Positions 12,536-24,978 of a stretch of DNA of 64,000 bases are shown here, in pieces. The notes below the pieces were generated by a model. It made no database searches and was not told the origin of the DNA. It saw only the letters and a program-made list of their open reading frames with translations. The translations under genes and the position numbers were made by a program. Within the stretch, counting starts at the first letter, position 1. Every line of letters begins with the position of its first letter. This DNA is from Heliopora coerulea (lineage: Eukaryota > Cnidaria > Anthozoa > Scleralcyonacea > Helioporidae): assembly GCA_030142905.1 (NCBI GenBank), contig JASJOG010000046.1:1520501-1584500 (forward strand), given 5' to 3'.

Positions 12536-15500
12536 AACTATCCAGAAAAGGTAAATGACAAGATGCAAGAACTGTATAAATGTTGTGGGAGGTAACAAAA
12601 ATACTCTATAAAGGCGCCCGCATGTGTAGCAACATGTGGGTCAGCTGCACCTGGTAAATTTAACTGGGGGGAGGGAGCGGAGGGACGTCACTACAGGCTG
12701 TCTGTCATTCTGTTTGTCTACCGCACGAGAGTCTGGGTACCAGGCTCACGGGGTAAGTGTTCCACCAGAGAAGTTCTTGTTGGAACAATTATGAGAATGT
12801 GACTAATGTAAACCCCAGTACGAAAAATGTTCAATAACACTCCATTTCTATGATGGCTGGTAATAATTCGTAAACTGGTTTCAAAAGGTTGCGATGCTTT
12901 CGTGAACTGGGTTGCCTGTGTGTCTATATCTTTACGGTCAATCTCCAGACTAACTTAGCGTAAATTACTCGCACATCACGCCAGGGTAACGCTGTTCTGA
13001 GATCTCAAAAGGTCATCCAAGGCTGAAATTTTCTTCATGCAATCACCATATAATTTTTCAAGGGATTTCGTCATCAGGCTGGGCGGACATTTCAGCCTAG
13101 CTAACGAGGCTTAAATTTTTCATTTTCAAATTCTTAGCGTTTTCGTATAGCGTTTCTTTAGCATTTTCAACTGCTTCAGAGCGGAGTATCGATTTGGTTG
13201 TTAATTCTTACTGCTCATCATCGGCTATTGTTGTAATTATTTGAAGAACAGACTTCAGTCTGTTTCTGAATTGTCGGCGACGATAGCCGAGAGAATTACA
13301 ACAGCAGGAACTAATTGGAAGCCGTGGCTGAAATTGGCTAAAAATCTCCCGAACGATTTAATCTTCAATAGTGTGCAACGTTTCGTCGTAACTCCAAGAA
13401 CATCTTCTGCCATAAATTTATATAAACACAACAAGTCTAAATATATAACAATAAACAAGCCAATGAGAAATGGCTGAACCAATCAACGAGAAGAGTTAAA
13501 AATATACTTGTGACAAACTAGACGAGCCAAGAAGGTATTGAAATACGAGAAACGGGATACGGGTGGGGGGAATCCAGACAAGAAATTATCAAAACAGAGA
13601 AAGAAGTTACTGGTCTTTACTTTTTAAATTTAGACTCCCAACTGTTGATCTTTTGCACGAAAAACCAGTTCAGACAGGAACTAACTAGAAGAGGTTACGC
13701 GAAAACCATGCAAGTCTTCGAGCTTAGACGCGCATGAATACCCAAGGGCAAAATGATAATATTCGATGTAACTCGATCCCGTTCGTTTCCTTGCAAACAA
13801 TAAGTCTTCCGTCAAAATTTAACCGCTCGTAAATGAAGGAGTGACCTTACGCAGAAGCTTGCAAGCCATTTCCGAAAAGAAGCTTCAACGTAACTGCTTC
13901 CAGGAAAGATTTATCCCTCGAAGTGCTCCCTTTTAGCTCGTTTTTGCTCCATCTTCCGTTGACCTTTAGCAAGAGGAATTCTAACCGAGGCAAGTTGCGA
14001 CAAATTTATGCCAGGTGAGTGTATTAGTATAAAGATGATTACAAGTTCCCTGTTCTATCTTTTTTCTCTACGACTTTTCGGTTACCTATTCACTTATAGT
14101 CGACATGTAATCATTGATTCAACATACTGAAGTAAGACATGCAGAGAAACTTCAAATCAGAGCTGGTGCTTTCGATTTCCAAGCGATTACTACAATGTTG
14201 TTTGCCTAGGCTTTAAGGATTTAAGCGCTTCGCAACTCAAACCAGTAAAAAGAATCCTAGGAGTTAGTATCCCTGCATGTCTTGCAATGAAGTGACAAAC
14301 CTCACGATTCCCGAGGATTTTCGAAAGGCATCCTGCAAAACGTACAATCAGACCAAGTCGACAAACAAAAAGGAACACATCTGTTCAATAAATCAGTCAT
14401 TACTGTGCCGAAATTAGATCGTCCCTCGAGCCAAAAGATTATTTGCTTTCGAGATTTTGATGCCCGAGAAGATACAAGCCATGCGCAGAACGAAGTCAAC
14501 GGTTTCATTCCGTTTTCCGTTCATGGTTTCTTTTCTCCAAACTGTTCGGCGGAAACGAAGATTCACCTTCAACTTCACGGCTTTTCATTTCTGGCTTAAT
14601 GCTTTTATTAACCCGGGAAAATTAATCGTTGTCATATTTATCAGCAGGTTGTATTTCGTCGCAAGAAACGCATGGACCTAGTCGAAAATTGAGATGGAGA
14701 GAATACCAAAGGAACTCTTTATCTAGTCGGAGATTTCTCCTTTTCCTAGTGGAATCGATGAGCCTATGTGCGGCTAGAAAGGTGTCCATCTAGTCCTTAG
14801 TTTAGAAGGTAGACAGACTTCGCGTTCGTTGGTACACGAAAGGATCGATATCTGACAAACGTTTCAAGATTATCATTATTAGCTTATTCAATTTTGAAGC
14901 CCCTGCTGTTTGAGAAAGATTACATTATCCTACGGCTTACAAGGTATACTCACTTCTCGGTTGTCTTAGCCTGTGGTACAACCCGCTACGTTTGGTTGTC
15001 ACTCTTCAGTATCGGTTCAAACGTAAACATTAGGTACAACATGTCCAGTTCAACAAATTATTTCCCTACCAGTTGTCATGGGCAGGAGGCAAACCTAAAA
15101 GACCTTTGGACTTTAGTTGACAAGTGTGCAACTAATTATCACTAATCTATGGTTTTCAGAATAACTTGCAGTTGTGGAATTAGCGTTTCGCAACATCAGA
15201 CGCCATAATTAAAGACTCGCACGCCATGTTAGATTCATTAGATTCACGTATTTTGGGGATAATTTTCACATTTATTTAACCTATTCGTTATTTCAATCGT
15301 CTTTCTATGCAATTCTACATCTTTTTTTCAATCCAATAAATGAGCAAAATCATGTGCATTTCGTATCTTTTCCGAATTCCCTCCCCCCGTGCCAAAAATC
15401 TGGAATTTTAGCAGCTAGTCAATCCCAAGGTGCATTGGGGTAATGCTGCATTGTGCACTCGGTTTCTCCCTGTGAGAGGCTGGGTGCAATTTGCCGGGAA

Positions 15501-15806
15501 CGAGTCCAGCAGGTCGCAAACTCAAGGAACTACTGGCACTTATAAATTTTTGCGATTTTGTAAATTGCCCGATTTGTCGAAAATAAGCGAAATCAGGAGA
15601 TGCGGGAGTTTAAGCTTATTTAGGGTGAGTACATTTGAAAACATGACAGAAGTATTTCAACAAAAACGTTTGTTCTTCCTATTGTTCCTCAGATTGTTGC
15701 CTTGGGGGAAAAAACGGAATTTTTTCAATACAATTGCTGATAGAAACGAGCAACTTAACTCCTAAAGCGCCATAACTATGTCATACAAATGGAGAAATAA
15801 AATGCC
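12536..15806. other. Divergent intergenic region between the CHID1-like and adaptor genes
   Basis: About 3.3 kb separates the minus-strand CHID1-like start from the plus-strand adaptor start. It probably contains both promoters, but I see no clear TATA or initiator that I would place. Short frames here (13241-13482, 14405-14681, 15430-15765) have no recognisable domains. An untranslated first exon of either gene could be hidden here. Confidence 0.5.
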
Positions 15807-16213
15807 ATGGAACAAAGAGTAAAATTAAGCGAGGAAACACACAAAATGCCTGTGCCGGAAAAATCCGAGAACTGCGAAGAACAGAACAGTGGTAAACAAG
15901 GGAAAAACGGAGACAGTGAGGAGAAAGAAGGATCGCTGCCAGCTCTTGGAAGATTGTCCCTAAATGTGAAAGCGGTTCCGTACATTCCTAAACAAGATGG
16001 TGGTGTATTTTTTCAGAAAGGGGACAAAAATCCCAAAATCGCAGGAGAAGTAACCGAGGAGATTGAAGGAAATCTGGCAGGAGTTGGCTCCAAAGACCAA
16101 GGCGACAGAAAAGCCACGGAGAGACAAAAGGTAATTAAAACCGCGTGTATTGAAAGGCGAGAAAAACAAGAACCTGCTCTCTCTTTCTCTCTGTCTCTCT
16201 CTCTGTCTCTCTG

Positions 16214-16266
<53 letters not shown>

Positions 16267-16417
16267 CTCTCTCTGTGTCACTCTGTGTCACACAACAGTA
16301 ATTGTGTATTAAATTTGTAAATATAATAATACTATTTATGTAATTCTTTACTTTATGTAGATTTCGGCTCACGTGAAAAGCAATTGTAAAATTGATGTGA
16401 TTCCGAGTTTAAATAAA

Positions 16418-16468
<51 letters not shown>

Positions 16469-19400
16469 ACTCTCTCTCTCTGTCCCTCTCTGTCTGTTTC
16501 TCTGTCCCTCTCTGTTTCTGTCTCTCTGTCTCTTTCTCTTGTGTGCTAAATGTTAGCTTCGAACTTTTATGTTACAATGTCACGTTTTACTTTGCATAAT
16601 ATGCCCTTACAAAAATTTCATATGTCATGTCACATGTGAAACACATATGGAGTCTGAACATTTTGACACATGAAATTTTCATTTCACACATGAAAATGGA
16701 ATTCACATCATCTAATTCACATGTGGAATGACATGGTTCAAAATTTCATACGTGAAATTTTGGAATATAAAGCAAGTATTTCATTCATGGAATGGAAGAT
16801 TCGCGTGTGAAAATTAATTTCACGCATGAAATTTTCATTTGACATGTGGAATCCAAGAATTTTCATAATGATCAATGAAGCACAATTTTCATTTGTGAAA
16901 TTGCATGTGAATATTTTTTAAGGGTGAAACACTTGTTTTTTTCTGGTCGGTATACTTTCACTTTACCGCGGAATGAAAAAGATCTTTCTTCCTCGAAGCT
17001 TTAAGCTCATCATCAACGCAATTGGCTACTTCTTATTTCGATTATATTCTTAACCAATCACGAGGCATTCCTTTCGTCTTCAACTAACCATTGTTTGTCA
17101 TTTGCTAAAAGATTTTCAGATTAAGAGATGTCAGTACTATCATTTCATTGCCTATGCATGATGGATAAATGTAAATGGACGTATGTGTCGAAAAAATTAA
17201 CAGTTTTAAATGATTTAAAGTCGAACTGTGATTTTTCTCTTTCTACTTTTTATGTAGTCGTTGGATGAAAAACAAGCAGAAGATGAAACAGAAGATGATC
17301 TTCGAACGCAAATAGTTGTCCTCAAACAAAGCCTGAAACACTACGAGGAAATAATCGACCAGTACCGAGCGAGCGAGCAAGCGAGGAAACGTGAAGTGGA
17401 CTCTGCGTTGAACTCGGCGAGAGAAGTGGTCGAGCGAGAAAGGCGTGAGAAATTAGACGTCCTTTCTGATCGAAAATCGAAACAAGAGCAAATTGAAAGC
17501 CTGACGAAAACTTTGAATATTCTACAGGTACTTAGTATTTTGAATCCTGACAAATTCAAGCTTAAAAGGGTGAGTGAGGTAAAACTGTAGGTAAGACTTG
17601 GCTCATAAGTATAAAAACTCTAAGTAGAAAACTCTAAAAGCTCTAAGTATGAAAACGGATTTTGTTCTGTGGTACCTCAAATAAGGTAAAACTGTAGAGA
17701 TGACCTGGCTCTAAGTCACATAAGTATGAAAACGGATTTTGTTCTGTAATATCTCAAAATTTGGTTTTTAAAACTGCTTCAGGTGCTAAACTAAAGTGAC
17801 GCCAAATTAAAAGCCAGGCTTTGGAGCAGATGTTATCCTGGCTATAGGTAACAATGACAATAACAGTTTTGTTTACGTTTTGTTAAACAATAACAGTTTT
17901 GTTTACGTCATATTCTTCGATGTCAGGCTCGAATACCGCTTTAGTTTTCCTCAAGCGCCTTGTGCCATTTTCCCCTCATGTTGCCATGGGATCCAATGAT
18001 GGAATCTTATTTGATTAGGTCTGAAGTAGCGTTAAGCCTCGCTTGACTTGGGTGAACATACCAACAGCAATTGGCAGAGGGCCTCCACATTCCCATAAAG
18101 CGTCCCCTTATCATATGCAAAATACTTATCAGTAACAATGAATCAGAATGTGCTTCGAAGCAACAACATTGGTGATCTATTTGTCTGAAGTATTGTGGGT
18201 ATCCTGCTTATGTTAGACACCCGCAGTCCAGAAAATTGCGGGCCCTTGGTTTAGGTCCATTGCCTTTCAATCCCGTTCGCTAGTATTCACTCTTCTCACT
18301 AAGAGTAACACGGAGTGATTTTAAAAACGACTGTTGGGTAGCTGTGCAGAGAATATCTCCATTTTGATCCTTCTAGGCAGAGAAAGACGAACTTAACAAA
18401 CTCAGACGTCAGCAAGATGAAAAGTTAACAGAATTGACAAGGCTGAAGACATTGATCCAAGAAAACGGATTTCCTAACATCGAACAATTTCTTATGCTAC
18501 AACAGCAGGTAAGTAATGCGTTCTCTCGCACGATTAAAATCTCTCAGAAGTCACGCATTTCCACCGATTATGATTCCCTTCTCCTCGCACCTTGCATAGT
18601 GCTGTCAATTATACGAGGTTTTAAAATCACTCAGTTATGCAATTGACGTAATTGGAGAGGTGCTTTCTGGTCGATACAAAGTCTAGGATCACAGTACTAA
18701 GAGAACTCTGAAACAATTGTTGGGGTGGAAAAGCATTGTCGTGCGGACGCTGGTGTCGTTGCACATCATCGGAGCCTCAACATCGTATACGTCTTTACGA
18801 GACTTGGTCGCGAACAATTCCATAACGTGGTCGATTAAGTTGGGTCTTGATTGTAGTAATCTGACAACGAGAATTTCAATGCTGTGGACCAGAGATCGCT
18901 TCGTAACGGTAGTTGCGAACGAAAATTGGTGGTCGCTCAGGTAGTTCTTGTGTAGCTCAAACAGGGGGTATATGCTTGTTATCCCTCACATTCCAAAACA
19001 CCGACAACCAGTTGCAACAACGAGGTGAAGTTGGGTTATATTTGATGAAGTTCGAGGTGTTCTGGATTCGGAAGAAGGTACCTGCTACGAGTGTTTGAAA
19101 CAGCATCTTAAATAAACTCGTGTTATAAAGGTTGCCAAATTCATTTAAAGTCTTCCACCGTTTTCAAACTCTCCTTCACGGTACTTTATTTCTCTTCCGT
19201 TTATTCATTATTAATGAATTATTAATGAGAAATATTTGTTGAGTCCTTCAAAGTGCATGTTCCTCAATTTTTTGCGGCCATGTTTTCAATCTTAGGTACT
19301 CGTAAACTTATGTTACCAGTCTTAATTTCTCGCTAATATCGAGCTAGTTAATGTCTTCATGTCCTTTTTCAGATTGAATCGTTTAGAGACGATTTTATCA

Positions 19401-22397
19401 GCGAGCGGAAAGAAAGGGAGCGTTTGCAGTCACAAAAGGACAAAGTGAAACGAGACCTCGACGCGGCACAGTCCAGGATTGCTTCATTACAAGAGCAGGT
19501 GTTTGCAAAATTTCAACTTGTCTGAAGGTCGGAACGGATATCAAGGCAAATTCACGACATGCCGTGCTAAGTGGGTCATATACTTCACCTGGATCATATG
19601 CTTTATATTAAAACAATCGAATGAAAGCGACAAATATACCAGCTAAACTTCACTGTTATATAATTCATGCTAACATACGATATACAAGTTCTGGTAAAAT
19701 ATCTGACCCACGCAGTGTTACCTCTTGACAAGGATTGTTTGAGTGCTGCCAGATTATGACATAAGAAATGTCTCACAATTTACAGTATACGCCATCGTAA
19801 GAAATATGAAAATTGGCAGGAAGAGAAGTTACCCATACTGTGAGTCTTCACGAGATACAAAACACTTGCATTAGCGGAATTATCGGAACTAAATATACCA
19901 ATGTCAATCTCAACATGTTGCACGCTATAAGTTACGATAACCTGGTTACCCACGGTTTTATCCATTAAAGCAGCGGATGGAACCTCTCCACCAAGAAAAG
20001 TTTGAAACCTCACCGCCAAGAAAAAGGGTAGTGACTGGTGACTTGAGTCGAATCAAGTCCTTCCAAAAGGAGAACTCGAGTCAGACTCAAGTCAAGTTTT
20101 AAACCCAAGTCGTTACAACAACGACCTTGAACTATTCTCTAAGCTGCTGCCTCGTTTACCATGTTGTTGAATTTCTTACTAGGTATACAAGTATCGCGAG
20201 CACATCTATTTCATACAAAAACAACCATCGCCTTTCCGTCCTCTTCATGACTCCGGAAACAACCGCCCGATCACCGCCAACGAAGCGTGTAAGCTTTATG
20301 GCCCGAATGCCACGCAGTACATCAATCATGGTTTGGCATCGTCAATCAACCCAGTCAGCCCTAGCGACACCAAATTCCCAGGCCGCAGTGATAAAAAGTC
20401 TCTTTCGTGTCGTTATGGCGAATCAGGTGGTCGACAATGGCAGGTATAAACATTAATTTTTCTCAGCAATTTCGCATTTCTGATGTTATCTTTCGGTTTG
20501 GCTTTGTCAAATGAAGTTTAATAACTAGAAATAGGCACAGTATAGGCACAGTATACGAAGGAAATCCTTGTGGGTTATTATGTGTGACGATGAAGGTTCA
20601 GCTCGAATTTTCGTAACTCATCGCCAGTTCGTATACATTTCTCCGAATGAAATTAAGTAAAAACAAATTTCGTCAGTATGATGCCAAAAAATCTCTCAAT
20701 GGAATTAGAGAAAGCTGACTTTGAGTTGAATCTGGCTTTATGAGGAGAATTTTAATGGTATCATATCGTTTGAGAAGGATGAGGTAGAAAAGTTGGTCAA
20801 ATCTTTTCTCATAAATTTTTGATAACGACGCTAGATCTGAGACTCTCTCACGGAATTTTCATCAATCGGATCGTTTTCGAGTTTCCAGGAATTTCCATTT
20901 ATCTAAATAGGATAATAATGAAGTGATTAAGTTAAATTATCTTAAAGAAGTTTATGGCAAAGGGTACTAAATAGACAGTATGACTTTCTCGTTCCCAGGA
21001 TGGCAGAATGCAACGTCAAATATCTGGCGGTGAAGAATGGAGGCGATCGCAACAGAATACGCGCAATAGTTATTTTAACAACAACGTCAACCGTTTGACG
21101 CCATCCAGCAGCGCACCCTCTTTGGCTGGGATGGTATCTGGGGAGCAAAATCAAGACATGACTTTTTACGACAAGCAGTACGCTAAGTCTGGGTTTCAAA
21201 GAAAATCAAGATCGTCCCTTACTGATGAAGCCAGTAAAGAGTTTGGGTAGGTAAAATTGTTGTCAAGAAAACGACCAGAACTGTAACGATTACTTATTAA
21301 CCTCGATTGTTCGGTCTGTAAGGGAAAGTATTTGCCTGAGGTTTTCGTACAGACGTCGCTCCTTCGTCGCTCGGTCTGTGAGGAAAAATCCGAGGGTAAA
21401 TACTTTCCCGTACAGACCGAACAAACGAGGTTAATAAGGAATTTATTATATGGCTTTTGGTTTCTTCCTTCATCGCTTTTAACGAAGCTTTTTTGTTCGT
21501 GAGTTAGCGGCTTAGGTTTACTTGCTTGTTTTTACCTTTTACTTCGTGTTTTTTTTGGGTTTTTTTTTCGTCTATTTACCTTGTTTTCTGCTAAAAATTA
21601 TCGTTGAGAAATTTTAACTTCTTTTTTTCGTAGTTAGTCGTTGCAAATCTTCTGTATGACGTACTAGAATCTGGCTTGTTTATTATCAAATTAACTTGGA
21701 AATTGTCCCACCAAAACTGGCTGGTCTGTACGAAAAACTTATTGCACGGCTAAGTACCCAATCAGCGTGCGTCATTTTGCGTACAGACCCGAAAGCGAGC
21801 TCAGCCATGTAATAATAGCAGGTTATTGCTCCCTTTGGTTTCATGTAGTTTCATCGTGCAAGACGGGTTTTATCAAGATAATCGGGCTGTCTATTGATTT
21901 CGGTTCGTTGATATTTTCACAGAATGCCCTCAAGTGACTGGTCCAAACAATCTCTGAATAAACAAGGCAAGCGATTCTCCTCTCCTCTTGCAAGCCCAAA
22001 TCTGCTTCCCTCACAAACCCCTGAATTCTGGTCCCCCCAGCAAGCTCCAGGTATTGGTTTTCAAAAAGGTTGGCAGAGCAATCAAGACGAAATCTTTCGT
22101 TTTCCATCTTCCCCTCTGAGCGTACCGACCTCTTCGTCTTCGTTTGACTCTTGGCCAAATCCATCAGCTTTGGTCACTGAAGACCAAAGTGTTTTCCCGC
22201 CAAACTCAAGTGCCAGCGACGAAGGAAACTTTTTCCCTTCAGCCATGCCAGCCGGTGGACGTAAAGATGGCAACTTTGGTCGGTTTTCTCAAGGTCACAC
22301 TGCGAGCAACGGCAAGGTTTATGTTTGCTATAACTGTGGAATAAATTTTGATGATAACGAGGCTCACAGAAGCCACGTAGAAAACTGTGGCCAGTGA
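15807..22397 (+). CDS. NEMO/optineurin/ABIN-like ubiquitin-binding adaptor, 7 exons
   Basis: Exons 15807-16130, 17258-17527, 18377-18508, 19373-19498, 20183-20443, 20999-21246 and 21923-22397 join in frame to 611 aa; all introns are GT-AG. The start is the ATG in a good Kozak context (gccATGG). Residues 1-108 are charged and low in structure; 109-284 are heptad-rich coiled coil. Inside it, DDFISERKERERL (248-260) is the UBAN signature (DFxxERxxRE) of NEMO, optineurin and ABIN proteins, which binds linear or K63-linked ubiquitin. Residues 285-585 are Ser/Pro/Asn-rich and disordered. The C-terminus is a CCHC finger, C589-x2-C592-x12-H605-x3-C609, with the same spacing as the NEMO and optineurin fingers. 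Known members act in NF-kB signalling and selective autophagy in the cytoplasm; the role here is inferred. UBAN plus terminal finger favours NEMO or optineurin over ABIN, but orthology is not settled. Five exons end exactly on codon boundaries. Confidence 0.87.
16187..16280. repeat. (CT)n microsatellite
   Basis: A CT run with G interruptions, starting about 57 bp after the exon 1 donor of the adaptor gene. An open frame that runs from exon 1 into this repeat is read-through of the intron, not a real protein end. Confidence 0.9.
16421..16545. repeat. (CT)n microsatellite
   Basis: A second CT run in the same intron of the adaptor gene, about 140 bp after the first. Confidence 0.9.
16610..16925. 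repeat. Cluster of 'catgtgaaat' palindromic units
   Basis: More than ten near-copies of catgtgaaat/atttcacatg, in both orientations, separated by AT-rich spacers. It is intronic (intron 1 of the adaptor gene). It may be a decayed simple palindrome satellite; no protein is encoded. Confidence 0.7.
17578..17770. repeat. Tandem duplication of about 100 bp
   Basis: Both units contain 'gtaaaactgtag', 'gg.tc' and 'gtatgaaaacggattttgttctgt'. It starts right after exon 2 of the adaptor gene. A shorter doublet of 'aataacagttttgtttacg' follows at about 17860-17910. Confidence 0.75.
21290..21800. mobile_element. Foldback MITE with 'ttcggtctgta' arms
   Basis: The arms at about 21298-21340 and 21388-21437 are inverted (ttaacctcg.ttgttcggtctgta.gggaaagtattt). 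A related end, 'gcgtacagacccgaaagcgagctcagccatgtaataat', lies at about 21779-21815, so either a larger element of about 500 bp or two nested copies is present. It is in intron 6 of the adaptor gene. Confidence 0.6.
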
Positions 22398-24978
22398 TAA
22401 AGCAAAATCCCAGACAAAAATGGCCGGTGAAAGAACGTAGTTCTTCCACGTGAATTTAAAACAAAGTTCATAAAGTCTTCCCAAGCTTTCTGTATAGTCT
22501 GTTTGAGGGACCTCGCTCCACGTCCTTTTTTGTTAAGAACTTTAGTTTAGAAGCATCAGGCAAAATTTAAAATTTTTAGATACTTGCGCCATGTTGAACG
22601 CATGGTACATTTGCTTGGGCACCGCGGGTTTTTATTGCCTTTTATAAAACAGATAACTTACTCTAAAAATCGTATATACTGTAGCATTTAGAGAGCAACG
22701 TTTTAATGTGATCATAATTTCTAGCGAGAAATAACCCAGGCTAGGAGATTTGAAGTGGGTTCAAATTTTTACTTCATATTTATGCATCAAATGCTATTTG
22801 TCGAATGCGGGAAAATCATTCGGAATTTAGAAATTTCTTACAAACGGGGATGGTTTCAAATTTAACAAAAAATATTTCGGTTCTATGACAAGCCGTCGAT
22901 AGTCGTAAGAATATATTTAAAATATATAGTTGATAATAATGGGAATTATTCTTGACTACCGAGTCCTGGCTGTCTCAGCTTGTATTCAATCTAGGTTTCT
23001 GATTTAACTATATTTTCCGAGCCACATTCAAAAGCAAAATTATAAAAAAAAAATTTAAAAATAAATATGTTGCACTGACGTCGTGATGTATTGCAGCAGT
23101 GAACGGTTAAAAAACGGTGCGTTGCTGTGAGGATCTTACTGCAAAAGTGATCACTGTTTTTGAAAGAGCTGAATTCGAGACGAAGATTTCAGGAGCTGAC
23201 AACCTTGAGACAATATTACAGTCAACAATCGCTCGTACTGAAAACAAAGCTCTAGCGAGTCTGGTGTTCTTTAAGTTTTTGAACATCGTCTTTTTTAAAA
23301 AAAATGATTCATCAAAATTAGACAAAACGTTACAGAGAACGGAAGTCTAACATTTCGTACGAGGCAGCTTTGACAGCAATTTCAAGCTATGTTTTAAAAG
23401 TTCGATATTTGAAAGATAAGATTAGAAGAAAGAAATCAAAAAATTTCCACTTGATTATTAATTTTCATGTAGTGAATTAACTGAGAACGTAAAAATGTTA
23501 GAGGTGTTTCATATTTTAGAATCTGGACATTGAGATTGTTTTTATAAAATCTATTTACACAAAATATTTTTATGACATTGTGAAACGTTTTAAGTAGGTT
23601 ATTTATAGCTCAAAATCGAAGGGGTTTAGTAGAAATATTTTTTAAAGCACTCAGAATTTTGGTCGTGAACTTTATTGAACGAATATCGTGCCATATTTAA
23701 ACATATTTTAAGCAATGCAACAGATTTATATTTGGATAGTTTTTGTCGATTTATGGAGAAAGGAAACCAACGACGATGCCATGGTTAGGCTAGGGCCACT
23801 TAACTTTAATTTTTGTTCAGTTCGTGTTTGTGCTAGCGACTCAAATCCCACACTTTATGCTGTGTGAAAGCGGAATGAAAACGAAGAATAAGAGAATTTG
23901 GAGAGCGAAATAGCTCACTCCTTAAACTTTTATTTATTATTGGAAAAATATCTTTATCCGTAATAACACTGTTACAAACCAAAGGTCTACCGAACGAGGC
24001 TTGATTAAAGTGGTCGTTATTAGGTTCCTTTCTTGTATAACCTAAGCGTAGAACTTGTACTTTGTTGTATGAGGATACTTCGATAGTGTTCTCATGAAGT
24101 ATTGTAGAATTCTTGGAAAATTGCAGAAATAATCAATAAAATGTACTTCAGTAACCTGGTTGCTTTCGGTGTTGTTTTTGGGTGGAAATATCATGTAACT
24201 GCCGAATGCAAACTTGAAAGGAAGCGAAAAGGATCTTGATTTGGTTGAAGATAGATACTAATTACCGCTTTACTTAATAACCGAGAGTGTGGTCCCTACG
24301 AGAAAGTATTTACTTGAGGTTTAACTGGTATTTGCCAGGCATTGGCCAAAGTAAAATTGTAGAATTCTTATCCCGCCGGGAAAGAGTTGAGACGTTTCAG
24401 GTGAAGAAGATCAAGCGATGAAACAAGATCAGCAAGTTTGGAAAGTAGGCTGGTAGAGAGATGGTTAATTGAGACGGTTATAACTCTCGCGCTGCGGGAG
24501 CTTTCACGTTGACAAGTAAAATCGTCTGGCGTAGGTCAGAGTAAAATTATAAAAGTCTTACCCGCCGGGAAAGATTTCAAATAATTTTTTCCATCGGATT
24601 GTATCAGCAGGAAGTCGACAAGATAATGAGCAGTGGGGCATATTGAGGAAAATCACCCATTGGCCGAACGACCAGATTGCTTCTTAACGTTTCCTGAACC
24701 CCCCTTATCGAAATCCTGGCTGCGTTGGTGTTGATTTGCTAGGTTGATCAAACTTTGCATAGTGAAGAAGGGGTGGTTGAATATGAACGTAGCTTTATGC
24801 TTATACAGCCAGCATACACTGTTGAAATAGCGTAGCTTTGAGACTCCTGGACCAGAGCCTTTCCGATATGCTTGGTAAAAATGAAACCAGGCGACTCTAT
24901 GTTTGTTAAACGCAAATAACGGAATTTATTACAAAAATGAGCGTACGTTCACAATTTAAAGTAAAAACAAAAAGATTA
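22398..24978. other. Region after the adaptor gene, no supported gene
   Basis: It holds the adaptor 3' UTR, AT-rich single-copy sequence and, near 24340-24400 and 24510-24580, pieces of the 'gtaaaatcgtctggcg'/'cccgccgggaaag' dispersed repeat. The short frame at 23107-23350 has no recognisable domain. The convergent Kv gene ends at 24979. Confidence 0.5.

Noticed and set aside
15807..16301. The 164-codon frame that continues from exon 1 of the adaptor gene into (CT)n
   Set aside because: A donor at 16130/16131 and the phase of the next exon show that the extension is intron sequence.
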